Of a stretch of 64,000 bases of DNA, positions 54,349 through 61,796 are shown piece by piece. Position numbers and translations under genes: made by a program. The DNA lies in the NCBI GenBank assembly GCA_017477505.1, contig JAFUVQ010000060.1:186001-250000 (forward strand), written 5' to 3'. The notes below the pieces were generated by a model. That model did not search any database and was not told where the DNA came from. It saw only the letters and a list, made by a program, of their open reading frames with translations. The first letter of the stretch is position 1, and every line of letters starts with the position of its first letter. The stretch comes from Eubacterium sp. GTDB taxonomy: Bacteria > Bacillota > Clostridia > Lachnospirales > Lachnospiraceae.

Positions 54349-55434
54349 CTAAAACATAATAATCAGAAGAATTACAAGTGCTACGACCAGAATTGATGCC
54401 AAAGTTATTATTGAACCAATAATAAACTTTGTTCCATCGTCCATCTTAGCCTTTTTCTTATTAGCACTGTAATATGGACTATTCAAATACCCATACAGCC
54501 CTCCGGTCTGAGCAAGTACGTCAGTCCCAAAATAATTATCCGAACTCATCAGTACGCTTGTTCCCGTCAAGACACCGGAACCCATACCATTTACGATAGC
54601 CGCATCATATACAGGTGCAACATTATACTCCGTTATCTGCAATTCCTGTGAAGGTGTAGCATTCTGGAATAACGCATTTTTAAAGTCCTGTGCAGATGAA
54701 AATCTTTTTTCAAGATCAATATTCAAAGCCTGCATAATTGCCATACTGAATTCATAAGGAATAGCAGGATTTAATGTATGTGGTGGAACAACATCATCCC
54801 TGTTTTGCCTAAGTATAGACTCCTGAGGAACATTCCCTGTAGTCATCTTATAAAGCGTTGCTCCCAATGCATAGATATCAGACCAAGGTCCAATATTACC
54901 ACTCGTATTGTACTGTTCAGCCGGTGTATATCCCGGCTTTAATATAACTACAAGAACCTGCGTATCAATAACCGAATCATTTCGACGTGCAACAGCTCCG
55001 AAATCTATAAGCTTTACTTCACCGTCTTCACATAAGAATATATTATCAGGGCTTAAATCCCTATGTATTATTCCTTCCTCATGAATCTTCTGAAGAATAT
55101 CACATATTTTATCCGCTATATATGCTGTAAATGAATAATCCGGAATACCGTTCAAGTATTTCATATACTGACTTATATTCTGACCTTTTAGATATTCCAT
55201 TACAATGTATGCAGTATAGTTTTCTTCGAAGTAATCATATATAGTAACAATACCCTGATTCCCGTTAAACTGAGCCAGATTACGGGCTTCATTAAGAAAT
55301 CTGTCTTTACCCTGAAGGAATTTATCCTTGTCTTCCTCTGACGAAACATTTACCACAATACCCGTGGTTCGTCTGGCAACATTCTTAGGAAAGTATTCTT
55401 TTACTGCAACTTCAACGCCCAAAACCGTATCCAT
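54349..55434 (-). CDS. Membrane Ser/Thr protein kinase lacking the glycine-rich loop
   Basis: 361 residues. The kinase domain has the ATP-anchoring Lys12 (VAVKEYFP), Glu49, catalytic loop HRDLSPDN (Asp126), DFG (144-146) and the 'YTPAEQY' activation segment. A linker and one membrane helix near the C-terminus follow (about 335-360). The family normally begins with about 25 more residues holding the GxGxxG nucleotide loop. Here the ORF starts right after it. Reading upstream in the same frame gives 'CGGFCYTYKA' before the first Met, a degenerate form of the loop, but no start codon. That stretch lies inside the preceding TPR gene in another frame, so a frameshift or fusion is likely. Confidence 0.75.
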   Translation of the reverse strand: MDTVLGVEVAVKEYFPKNVARRTTGIVVNVSSEEDKDKFLQGKDRFLNEARNLAQFNGNQGIVTIYDYFEENYTAYIVMEYLKGQNISQYMKYLNGIPDYSFTAYIADKICDILQKIHEEGIIHRDLSPDNIFLCEDGEVKLIDFGAVARRNDSVIDTQVLVVILKPGYTPAEQYNTSGNIGPWSDIYALGATLYKMTTGNVPQESILRQNRDDVVPPHTLNPAIPYEFSMAIMQALNIDLEKRFSSAQDFKNALFQNATPSQELQITEYNVAPVYDAAIVNGMGSGVLTGTSVLMSSDNYFGTDVLAQTGGLYGYLNSPYYSANKKKAKMDDGTKFIIGSIITLASILVVALVILLIIMF

Positions 55435-56012
55435 TGCTTTGTATGTATAGCAAAATCCACCACAGAATAGCTTCCATCCTGAGAATATGTCCCCTGCCCT
55501 AATGTAGATATAAAATCCCGATAATAATAGCTTGTCACCTGAGTAACAATCAGATGCTTCATTTTTATGGATGCATCACTACCCTTAGCTTTCAGATTGC
55601 CCACATTACTGACTATAGTTCTAAAATTAATTGTGTAACCGGTTTTGCCGTATACATTTATATTTGTGACCATCTCAGAAAGAGCTGCTGCTCTCGTCTT
55701 TTTGTATCCATTAGTTGCTACATCCTTAGCTTTTGTAACATTCCCGGTTGTTTCATAAAGCACCGTCAGATTCTCATATACCTTAGCATCCGAATCATTC
55801 AGTTTAAGAGCTTTTTCATATTTAGCAATAGCATCTTCATACCGCATCTCGCTCATATAGGACTCAGCTTTTTTTATCGTTTCATAGTACTTGTCCCTTT
55901 TATTCTTATTAGCAACCAAAACAACAATCGCAATTATACCTGCTAACGCTAATACGACTGCTACAGTGATTATTATGATTGAATTTCGCTTATAGATCTT
56001 TTTTTCATCCAT
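55401..56012 (-). CDS. Membrane-anchored TPR-like protein, 3' end overlapping the kinase
   Basis: 203 residues from the ATG at 56012, five bases after GGGG; an ATG at 56030 is the alternative. A membrane helix (about 10-32) is followed by two TPR-like helical units ('KKAESYMSEMRYEDAIAKYEKALKLNDSDAKVY'). A beta-rich part (about 120-185) comes next. The last ten residues read the first bases of the kinase gene in another frame, which suggests the natural end may be altered. A promoter lies upstream. Likely a surface or scaffold partner of the kinase. Confidence 0.72.
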   Translation of the reverse strand: MDEKKIYKRNSIIIITVAVVLALAGIIAIVVLVANKNKRDKYYETIKKAESYMSEMRYEDAIAKYEKALKLNDSDAKVYENLTVLYETTGNVTKAKDVATNGYKKTRAAALSEMVTNINVYGKTGYTINFRTIVSNVGNLKAKGSDASIKMKHLIVTQVTSYYYRDFISTLGQGTYSQDGSYSVVDFAIHTKQWIRFWALKLQ

Positions 56013-56322
56013 GGCAATCCCCACTATCATATCGCACCTAGAGTATTATAACATCATTTAATACTCTTTTGAATATCAACATTTAATAATCTACTATTTT
56101 TTACTTATCAACATTTCGTCTGTAAAACTGTTTACAGCCTGTTGATAACCCCAAAAACACGCGCAACAAATACTAGCAAAGTACATATTTGCGTCACAAT
56201 AAATTGCTTGACGAAGCCCCAAAACGGCTATATATTTAAATTGGTAGTCATGTTTATTCATCATGATTGTTTTAAGCGGTAATCCGCCAAACAATACATT
56301 TTAAATGAAAGGATGTGTAAAC
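56013..56322. other. Intergenic region with divergent regulatory sequence
   Basis: About 310 bases with no convincing gene. It holds the leftward promoter at 56045-56073 and an A/T-rich leader of the rightward nuclease gene. A 66-codon minus-strand ORF (56094-56294) has no ribosome site or recognised motif. Confidence 0.6.
56045..56073 (-). promoter_or_regulatory. Promoter of the TPR-kinase genes
   Basis: On the minus strand TTCAAA (56073-56068), a 17-base spacer and TATAAT (56050-56045), about 30 bases before the start. Confidence 0.6.
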
Positions 56323-57261
56323 ATGGCAAAAGAAAACCAGAAACCTAAAAATAGCGTATTCGTTGATCTTTTTCAGACCAGCGAATTTGCTGAAGATAAT
56401 GTAAAAGAGCTTTCAAGATGGCTATTTAATCTCGAAAGCGATTGGGACGGAAACATCAAATCATTTCGACTTGAGAATGCACTGTACATGGATTATCAGA
56501 ATGATGTATCATACATCGTTGATGACCGCTTACTTGTATTCTCCGAGCATCAGAGCACCATTAATAACAATATGCCAGCAAGACTTCTGATTTATGTGGG
56601 TAGAGTTTTAGAGAAATATCTTCCGGCTAAGGATCGTTTTAAAAAGAAGATTGTTCATATACCGAGGCCACTTTTCTACGTCTTCTATAATGGCACTGAT
56701 ACGCTTCCCGTCATATCTCATCTCAATCTTCGAGATGCATTTAAAGACGTTGATCCTTTACTTCACAATGTCCCTAAAGCGTATAAAGGCGGTGAGCTTG
56801 ATCTTTCAGTTACAGTAATCAACATCAATCAATATATTGATGGTAAAGAGAACGAGCTTATCAAGAAATGTCCCGTGTTGTGGGAATACGCACAGTTCTG
56901 TCAGAAAGTCAGGGATTGCAATAAGAATGAGTTTAGAAAATCTCTCGAGGAAATTGTGAATGACTGCATCAATGCCGGCATACTGAAAGAGTATCTAATT
57001 TCAAGAAGTTCGGAGGTATTCAATATGGTATTTGGTGAATATAACTACGAAGAGGATATAGCTGTTCAGCGGGAAGAAGCAAGATTCTCAGAGCATCTTA
57101 CATATTCGAAGAACAAGCTTAAGAAAGGTGTGACAGAACCGGAGCTTCTTCAGGATTTAGAAGAATCTTTCGGTCTTGACGTGACATATGCAAAAGAAGT
57201 TATTGAATATGCTACTCAGGAACTCAAAAAAGAGAGGTCTTCTTCTTTTGCGACCGTATAA
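56323..57261 (+). CDS. Rpn-type PD-(D/E)xK nuclease / putative transposase
   Basis: 312 residues from the ATG at 56323, eight bases after AAAGGATG. The N-terminal nuclease half has the acidic 'SYIVDDRLLVFSEHQST' (strand-turn with E-x-Q of the PD-(D/E)xK fold) and 'NNMPARLLIYVGRVLEKYL'. The C-terminal half is helical and charged, typical of Rpn family members. Rpn nucleases promote RecA-independent recombination and some defend against phage. The gene is solitary and flanked by hairpins, which fits a mobile or accessory gene. Confidence 0.85.
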   Translation: MAKENQKPKNSVFVDLFQTSEFAEDNVKELSRWLFNLESDWDGNIKSFRLENALYMDYQNDVSYIVDDRLLVFSEHQSTINNNMPARLLIYVGRVLEKYLPAKDRFKKKIVHIPRPLFYVFYNGTDTLPVISHLNLRDAFKDVDPLLHNVPKAYKGGELDLSVTVININQYIDGKENELIKKCPVLWEYAQFCQKVRDCNKNEFRKSLEEIVNDCINAGILKEYLISRSSEVFNMVFGEYNYEEDIAVQREEARFSEHLTYSKNKLKKGVTEPELLQDLEESFGLDVTYAKEVIEYATQELKKERSSSFATV

Positions 57262-57318
57262 CTTGAAGAATGTATAATCGGTCAATTAATGCTATAACAC
57301 AAATGATGATAATCCAAG

Positions 57319-57355
57319 AAGCTCTGGCTCTACTTTGAGAACCAGAGCTTTTGAT
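57319..57355 (+). terminator. Terminator of the Rpn gene
   Basis: The stem AAGCTCTGG-x-TCT/AGA-x-CCAGAGCTT is followed by TTTT. Confidence 0.8.
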
Positions 57356-57586
57356 ATTAAAGAATCTCAACTTTAAAAACTCCAGGAATAACCCAGCTAA
57401 TAACCGTACTGCTTGCAAATGCAATTAAACATCCTGAATGTATAAGAACCATCAAATCCTTTATAGCTTAATTAAATTATCCCCATAAGTCTTTTTAGTG
57501 TGCTCTTTTTTGTCAAAAGAACCTAAGTTTTTTTCTTATACGAGGAATCTGGCCATAGTCAGATTCCTTCCTTGTTTCTAATCATG

Positions 57587-57617
57587 ATTGCGGGACTCGC
57601 GAAGCGAGTTTCGCAAT
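57587..57617. repeat. Hairpin with GAA loop after zinc-ribbon gene
   Basis: A 14-pair stem (three G-T pairs on the plus strand) with loop GAA, just past the stop of the leftward gene. It is similar in style to the hairpins at 26.8, 28.2 and 44 kb. Confidence 0.7.
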
Positions 57618-57620
57618 TAC

Positions 57621-58766
57621 CTATTGTTCAATTTCATTCAGTACTGATTCAATAATCTGTTCATCTTCTTTATGGTCAGATGCTAATATCTCCCTAATGA
57701 TATCTCCATTTTCAGTCACCTGGATATAATCATACGTATTTAACACCTTCCCTTCACCATCAGTGATTTTATAGCACAAACCATTTTCGTCATACAATCT
57801 GATATACTTATTAGCTGCATACACCTCAGGATCTGGATTTTCGTATATTTCAACTTCATCAACATAAACTGCATTATCACCTATATACTGAATATCCTTC
57901 TTGACTTCTAAAATGTCATCAGTTCCAGTTTCTCTAATTATTCTTCCATACTTGTCATATTCTAAATGAATGTCCGAATAAATATGAAACTCACCGTATA
58001 CATATAGTCTTGTAACTTTTCCGTCAACATATTCATATTCTATATAAGAATACTCATCATAATCTGTATTGTACTCTTTACCATGACCAATATCGTGTGA
58101 AGTAGCTTTGATACATTTTCCGTCTTTGTCATAATTACAAATACAATCACTGCTTGCAGCAATAATTTCATTATCTACTGAATCTGTATAACTGATCACC
58201 CTGCCCTCTTCATCAAACTTAGCTTTAATGCACCTTGTTTTTGACTGAAACTCCTCTATCAAATTAAAGTCTTGAACATAATACTTCTTATTTTTGTATA
58301 ATACCGGTGCCAAATAAACCCCTAATTGACATACTGAATCCTGTTCGGCTCCAGATACTATATCATAGGTATCGCCTTCATAATCGACACGCTTTTGTTT
58401 GAAATCATAATTATAAGAATTACCATTACATGCCTTTAATAAATAATAGTATTTACCCGTGTATTCCGGTTCATCCACTTCAGTTGAGGTTTTATCTGCC
58501 TCTGTTACCTTTTCTGTAGTTTCTGATTTAATTTCAGTAGTTAAGGGCATCAGCGTATTATTCTTATTAATGATCGTAATTGCTACAGCAACAAGTATAA
58601 TAAAAATCGCTGCAGCTATTGATAAAACTATAATAGGAACAGCTTTTTTAGTTTTTTGCCCAGTTTTTTCATAACTATCAGTATTACTAATCTGTGCCCC
58701 ACAAGAAGGACAGAATACTGCATTATCAGAAACTTTTGTTCCACATTTATAACAAAACCCAGCCAT
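57621..58766 (-). CDS. Zinc-ribbon membrane protein with extracytoplasmic domain
   Basis: 381 residues. A double CxxC zinc ribbon (CYKCGTKV...CPSCGAQ) at 5-26 is followed by a basic linker and one membrane helix (about 43-66). A Thr/Glu-rich spacer and an unrecognised domain (about 100-381) of repeated short beta units rich in Tyr and Asp ('YDKYGRIIRETG', 'YDENGLCYKITDG') come next, reminiscent of YD/RHS-like repeats. The ribbon should sit inside the cell and the repeats outside. GGAG precedes the ATG. It is last in the leftward run of zinc-ribbon genes. Confidence 0.75.
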   Translation of the reverse strand: MAGFCYKCGTKVSDNAVFCPSCGAQISNTDSYEKTGQKTKKAVPIIVLSIAAAIFIILVAVAITIINKNNTLMPLTTEIKSETTEKVTEADKTSTEVDEPEYTGKYYYLLKACNGNSYNYDFKQKRVDYEGDTYDIVSGAEQDSVCQLGVYLAPVLYKNKKYYVQDFNLIEEFQSKTRCIKAKFDEEGRVISYTDSVDNEIIAASSDCICNYDKDGKCIKATSHDIGHGKEYNTDYDEYSYIEYEYVDGKVTRLYVYGEFHIYSDIHLEYDKYGRIIRETGTDDILEVKKDIQYIGDNAVYVDEVEIYENPDPEVYAANKYIRLYDENGLCYKITDGEGKVLNTYDYIQVTENGDIIREILASDHKEDEQIIESVLNEIEQ

Positions 58767-58782
58767 CTTACGCTCCTATAAC

Positions 58783-59211
58783 TCACTTCAGTTTGCATGC
58801 ACAGAACATACAGTAGACATCATTTTCTTTAACAATATTTCCGCATTTAGGACATGTAGGTCGATTTTCAACCGGTTTCTCAATCACCTTTGAAAGATTT
58901 ATTGTTCCATCATCTTTTTCTTCACCTGGTAGCAGCTTTTCATTCATCTCCTGAGTAGCTACCCTGATTTGATAAACATTCATACACAGCTCAGCATACG
59001 AACCTATAAGGATTAAAACAATAATCCCACCTATAGCAATAATACAAGGAATTACAATCCCCAATGTAACCGAAGACTCTTGAGCCATTGTACTATTACT
59101 GCTATTCCCCAGTCCTATTATCAGTATTCCACTCCCAATCGAAACAATAACAAGAAATACAGCTGCAAGCTTAACTATTCCATTTAATGCCTTAGTAAAG
59201 AAATCTCCCAT
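58783..59211 (-). CDS. Small membrane protein with C-terminal zinc ribbon
   Basis: 142 residues with two membrane helices (about 12-33 and 50-70), a short charged linker and a C-terminal zinc ribbon CPKCGNIV...CMFCACKLK (119-140). This is the reverse order of its neighbours, where the ribbon is N-terminal. GGGGGG lies before the ATG. No function is known; it lies 16 bases upstream of the next zinc-ribbon gene. Confidence 0.72.
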   Translation of the reverse strand: MGDFFTKALNGIVKLAAVFLVIVSIGSGILIIGLGNSSNSTMAQESSVTLGIVIPCIIAIGGIIVLILIGSYAELCMNVYQIRVATQEMNEKLLPGEEKDDGTINLSKVIEKPVENRPTCPKCGNIVKENDVYCMFCACKLK

Positions 59212-59260
59212 AGTCGTTCCCCCCTCGATTTAATATGTAATATTATTAAAATGTATATTC

Positions 59261-59977
59261 TTAGTGAAGTCTATTATAATCAAACTTCATTAGTCCGGGA
59301 CGGTACATATTTGAAATTGCTTCATCATATTCATCCTTAGTAATCTCCGTACAACTCTTCTGATAATCTGAATAACTGTACAAATCCTCATTATTATCAT
59401 CAATTCTGTAACAAACTTCAGTTTCATATGTCAGCAAGTATCCCTCTTCAAACACTAAATTATTTTCATCATCTAGGCTATATTTTATTTTTATCCGAGC
59501 CATACCTGTTGTTCCATCATATATGATACTGCCGTCACTCATAATAGAAAACCAACCGAGAACTTCAAGATTTATTATTCCTTTAACACTTAAATGATCC
59601 TCCGTCATTCCGCATAAAGACAATGCAGTCATCGTATTATCTTCACCTTGATCACTGAGTATTATCAACTCTTCATGACCATCACCGTTTATATCCTTTA
59701 TTGAATACCCCAGTTGATTTGAATTCCCGGTTATAAAAAACTCAACAGGACGAACGACAGCATCTATACTTATACCACCATCAGAACTAACAGTCTTTAC
59801 CTGCTCTATTATTTCATCGTATGATGTAATAAGTGAGAATCCTCTATTATTTTCATCAGAGTAACTATAGAATCTATCAACATGTGAATTCCATGTATAC
59901 TCATCTGTATCAGTGATACTATCACCTTCCATGATATAATATTTTCTTGCATAAGCCGGCTCGTAAATATCCTTCAT
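59261..59977 (-). CDS. Unknown protein with Asp-rich calcium-loop-like motif
   Basis: 238 residues, acidic, no signal peptide or anchor. The motif 'IKDINGDGHEELII' resembles FG-GAP/EF-hand-like calcium loops of secreted proteins. The absence of an export signal is odd. The gene just upstream has an anchor and a related 'LYDVNDDGVDELFLA' motif but stops early, so the two could be halves of one broken gene or a tandem duplicate. A ribosome site (AAGG) eight bases before the ATG argues that it is translated on its own. Confidence 0.6.
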   Translation of the reverse strand: MKDIYEPAYARKYYIMEGDSITDTDEYTWNSHVDRFYSYSDENNRGFSLITSYDEIIEQVKTVSSDGGISIDAVVRPVEFFITGNSNQLGYSIKDINGDGHEELIILSDQGEDNTMTALSLCGMTEDHLSVKGIINLEVLGWFSIMSDGSIIYDGTTGMARIKIKYSLDDENNLVFEEGYLLTYETEVCYRIDDNNEDLYSYSDYQKSCTEITKDEYDEAISNMYRPGLMKFDYNRLH

Positions 59978-59994
59978 AACTAATCCTTCTTCTT

Positions 59995-60582
59995 TTACCG
60001 GTGTGAGTTCTTCATCAAAAGAAACAAATAATAGTTTCTGTCTCCCACATCAGAGCCAACTTCAGCCAGCGTCATAACACATAGTTTACCCTTTATCAAT
60101 GAAGTATCAATATCATGAACAGATTTATCCAAATAGTTGTCAAATGATATTTCAACCGCCTCATCATTCACTATAGTATACAATCTATCGCAAAATATAC
60201 CTGTCCACCATCCCTCCAAGCGGTACGCAAGGAAAAGCTCATCAACTCCATCATCATTTACATCATACAATTTATAATATGAGCCTTTGTAGTCATCATC
60301 TTTCGCTGTATCTTTTTCCTTTTTATATGCCTGTAATATAGGTTCATACACTTCGGCTACCAGATCAGCCGTTGAAATTTTTGAACTATCATCCTCTTTG
60401 ATATCACCTTCTGCTACAGATTCCGCATCTGATATTGTTTTTTCTGCAAAATCATTCTCGTCATGAGGACCATTAACATCATAATGATTTTTCATTATAA
60501 ATAGAATAATCCCAGTGATAATCGCAATTACGCTTGCTGAAATAACAAGAATTATTATTGTTTTTCTCGAATTAGTGTTCAT
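59995..60582 (-). CDS. Membrane-anchored protein with Asp-rich calcium-loop-like motif
   Basis: 195 residues. An N-terminal membrane helix (about 8-30) and an acidic Ser/Asp linker precede a domain with 'KLYDVNDDGVDELFLAYR', similar to FG-GAP-like calcium loops. The reading ends abruptly after 'NYYLFL'. The next gene 17 bases downstream carries a similar domain, suggesting duplication or a split gene. It belongs to the co-directional zinc-ribbon gene run, but has no ribbon itself. Confidence 0.62.
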   Translation of the reverse strand: MNTNSRKTIIILVISASVIAIITGIILFIMKNHYDVNGPHDENDFAEKTISDAESVAEGDIKEDDSSKISTADLVAEVYEPILQAYKKEKDTAKDDDYKGSYYKLYDVNDDGVDELFLAYRLEGWWTGIFCDRLYTIVNDEAVEISFDNYLDKSVHDIDTSLIKGKLCVMTLAEVGSDVGDRNYYLFLLMKNSHR

Positions 60583-60627
60583 TCATAATATGCCTTTCAA
60601 TGTGATACACATATAGATTACACTTAA

Positions 60628-61737
60628 CTAAGGTACATACGGGGCAATATATGAAATACAGGTATCGGAAATGTCTCCGGCATCAACACCTTTAATAATA
60701 AACTTCACATAAGTAGTTTCAACCGGAGAATCAAATACAATAAATTGGGGTGTATTTCTTTCAGATGTCGGATACACAACAAGCGTATCTTCAAAATACT
60801 GACCATCAGAGAATTCCAATTTATAATCCGTCACCTTACTGTTATGGCTATACTGCCACTCATCTCCGTTATAACCATTTATTATAACCAATCCATATAG
60901 TTTTTGCTTCTCCGGCAGTTCCAATTGAATCCATTCAGTAGTTCCATAATCTTTTGCGCCCTCAGTCCAGCAAGCATCATCATCATAAAGCACATTATCA
61001 GGAACATAAGTATGATATCTTCCATCTTTTCCGGTTTGATCTGCGAGAACTGAGCTTGCAAACGCACTCTCAAAATACTTTGCAGTCGACAATCCCGATG
61101 ATTCAGGTTGCGTAGTTGATTCGACAGCAAATGCTTCAGTATCAGCTTCTGTATCTGCCTCTGTTGCAGCAATTGTCATTGCATTGGTTGCAGATTCCGT
61201 TTTATCTTTTGTAGTGGCTTCAGTTTTAGTTTTGGTAGTTTGTTCTTCACCGTTTGCATCTATAACCGAAAAATTATTTTTCTCTTGTTGTTTATTCTTT
61301 TTATCAAGTACAGCTTTATAAGAAAGGATTATTATTAATGAAATTGTAAGCATTACAAGAATCCCAGTAATGATAATAATCTTTTGCTTAAAACTATTTT
61401 TATGAGGTTCTTGAGCTGGTTCATCGTCTATTTTTATTCTAGTATCATGTGCATTTGACTGATCTATTTGTTTATTTACAACCGGCTTTCCACAGGAAGG
61501 ACAAAAACCAGCTACCGCAGGCAATTTCTTCCCACAATTAGTACAAAACAACCTTGTTTCATGATTCAAAGAAGCCGGTTTCATCGTCGGTTGCTGCAAC
61601 TGCTGCGGTTGAGGTTTAGGAGCTGCACCTTGTTCTTCTTTTTGTTTTTTAAATTTAGAATTGTATATGAGTCCGCCACAGGATGTACATTGTTCTGTAC
61701 CATCCGGCAAATTAGTTCCACACATAGGACAAATCAT
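60628..61737 (-). CDS. Double zinc-ribbon membrane protein with NADase-type glycan-binding-like domain
   Basis: 369 residues. Two zinc ribbons (CPMCG...CTSCGG at 3-20 and CTNCGKK...CPSCGKP at about 65-85) precede a membrane helix (about 117-140). A Thr/Glu-rich spacer follows and then an extracytoplasmic domain (about 220-369). That domain has 'DNVLYDDDACWTEGAKDYGTTEWIQLELP' and 'LVIINGYNGDEWQYSHNSKVTDYKLEFSDG', matching the discoidin-like domain called NADase-type glycan-binding. It may bind surface carbohydrate. AAGGAGG is the ribosome site. The gene lies within the zinc-ribbon cluster. Confidence 0.8.
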   Translation of the reverse strand: MICPMCGTNLPDGTEQCTSCGGLIYNSKFKKQKEEQGAAPKPQPQQLQQPTMKPASLNHETRLFCTNCGKKLPAVAGFCPSCGKPVVNKQIDQSNAHDTRIKIDDEPAQEPHKNSFKQKIIIITGILVMLTISLIIILSYKAVLDKKNKQQEKNNFSVIDANGEEQTTKTKTEATTKDKTESATNAMTIAATEADTEADTEAFAVESTTQPESSGLSTAKYFESAFASSVLADQTGKDGRYHTYVPDNVLYDDDACWTEGAKDYGTTEWIQLELPEKQKLYGLVIINGYNGDEWQYSHNSKVTDYKLEFSDGQYFEDTLVVYPTSERNTPQFIVFDSPVETTYVKFIIKGVDAGDISDTCISYIAPYVP

Positions 61738-61796
61738 ATTATCTAGCCTCCTTCATTTTATCCGTATTCATAAACACCATCATTCAGTTTTCCCTG

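Larger units (their letters stand above)
57262..57620. other. Intergenic region with terminator and hairpins
   Basis: About 360 bases with no gene seen. It holds the nuclease gene terminator (57319-57355) and two further hairpins, AGGAATCTG/CAGATTCCT (57543-57568) and the stem at 57587-57617. Confidence 0.65.

Noticed and set aside
56094-56294. 66-codon minus-strand ORF upstream of the Rpn gene
   Set aside because: No ribosome site, no motif, and it spans the promoter region of neighbouring genes.
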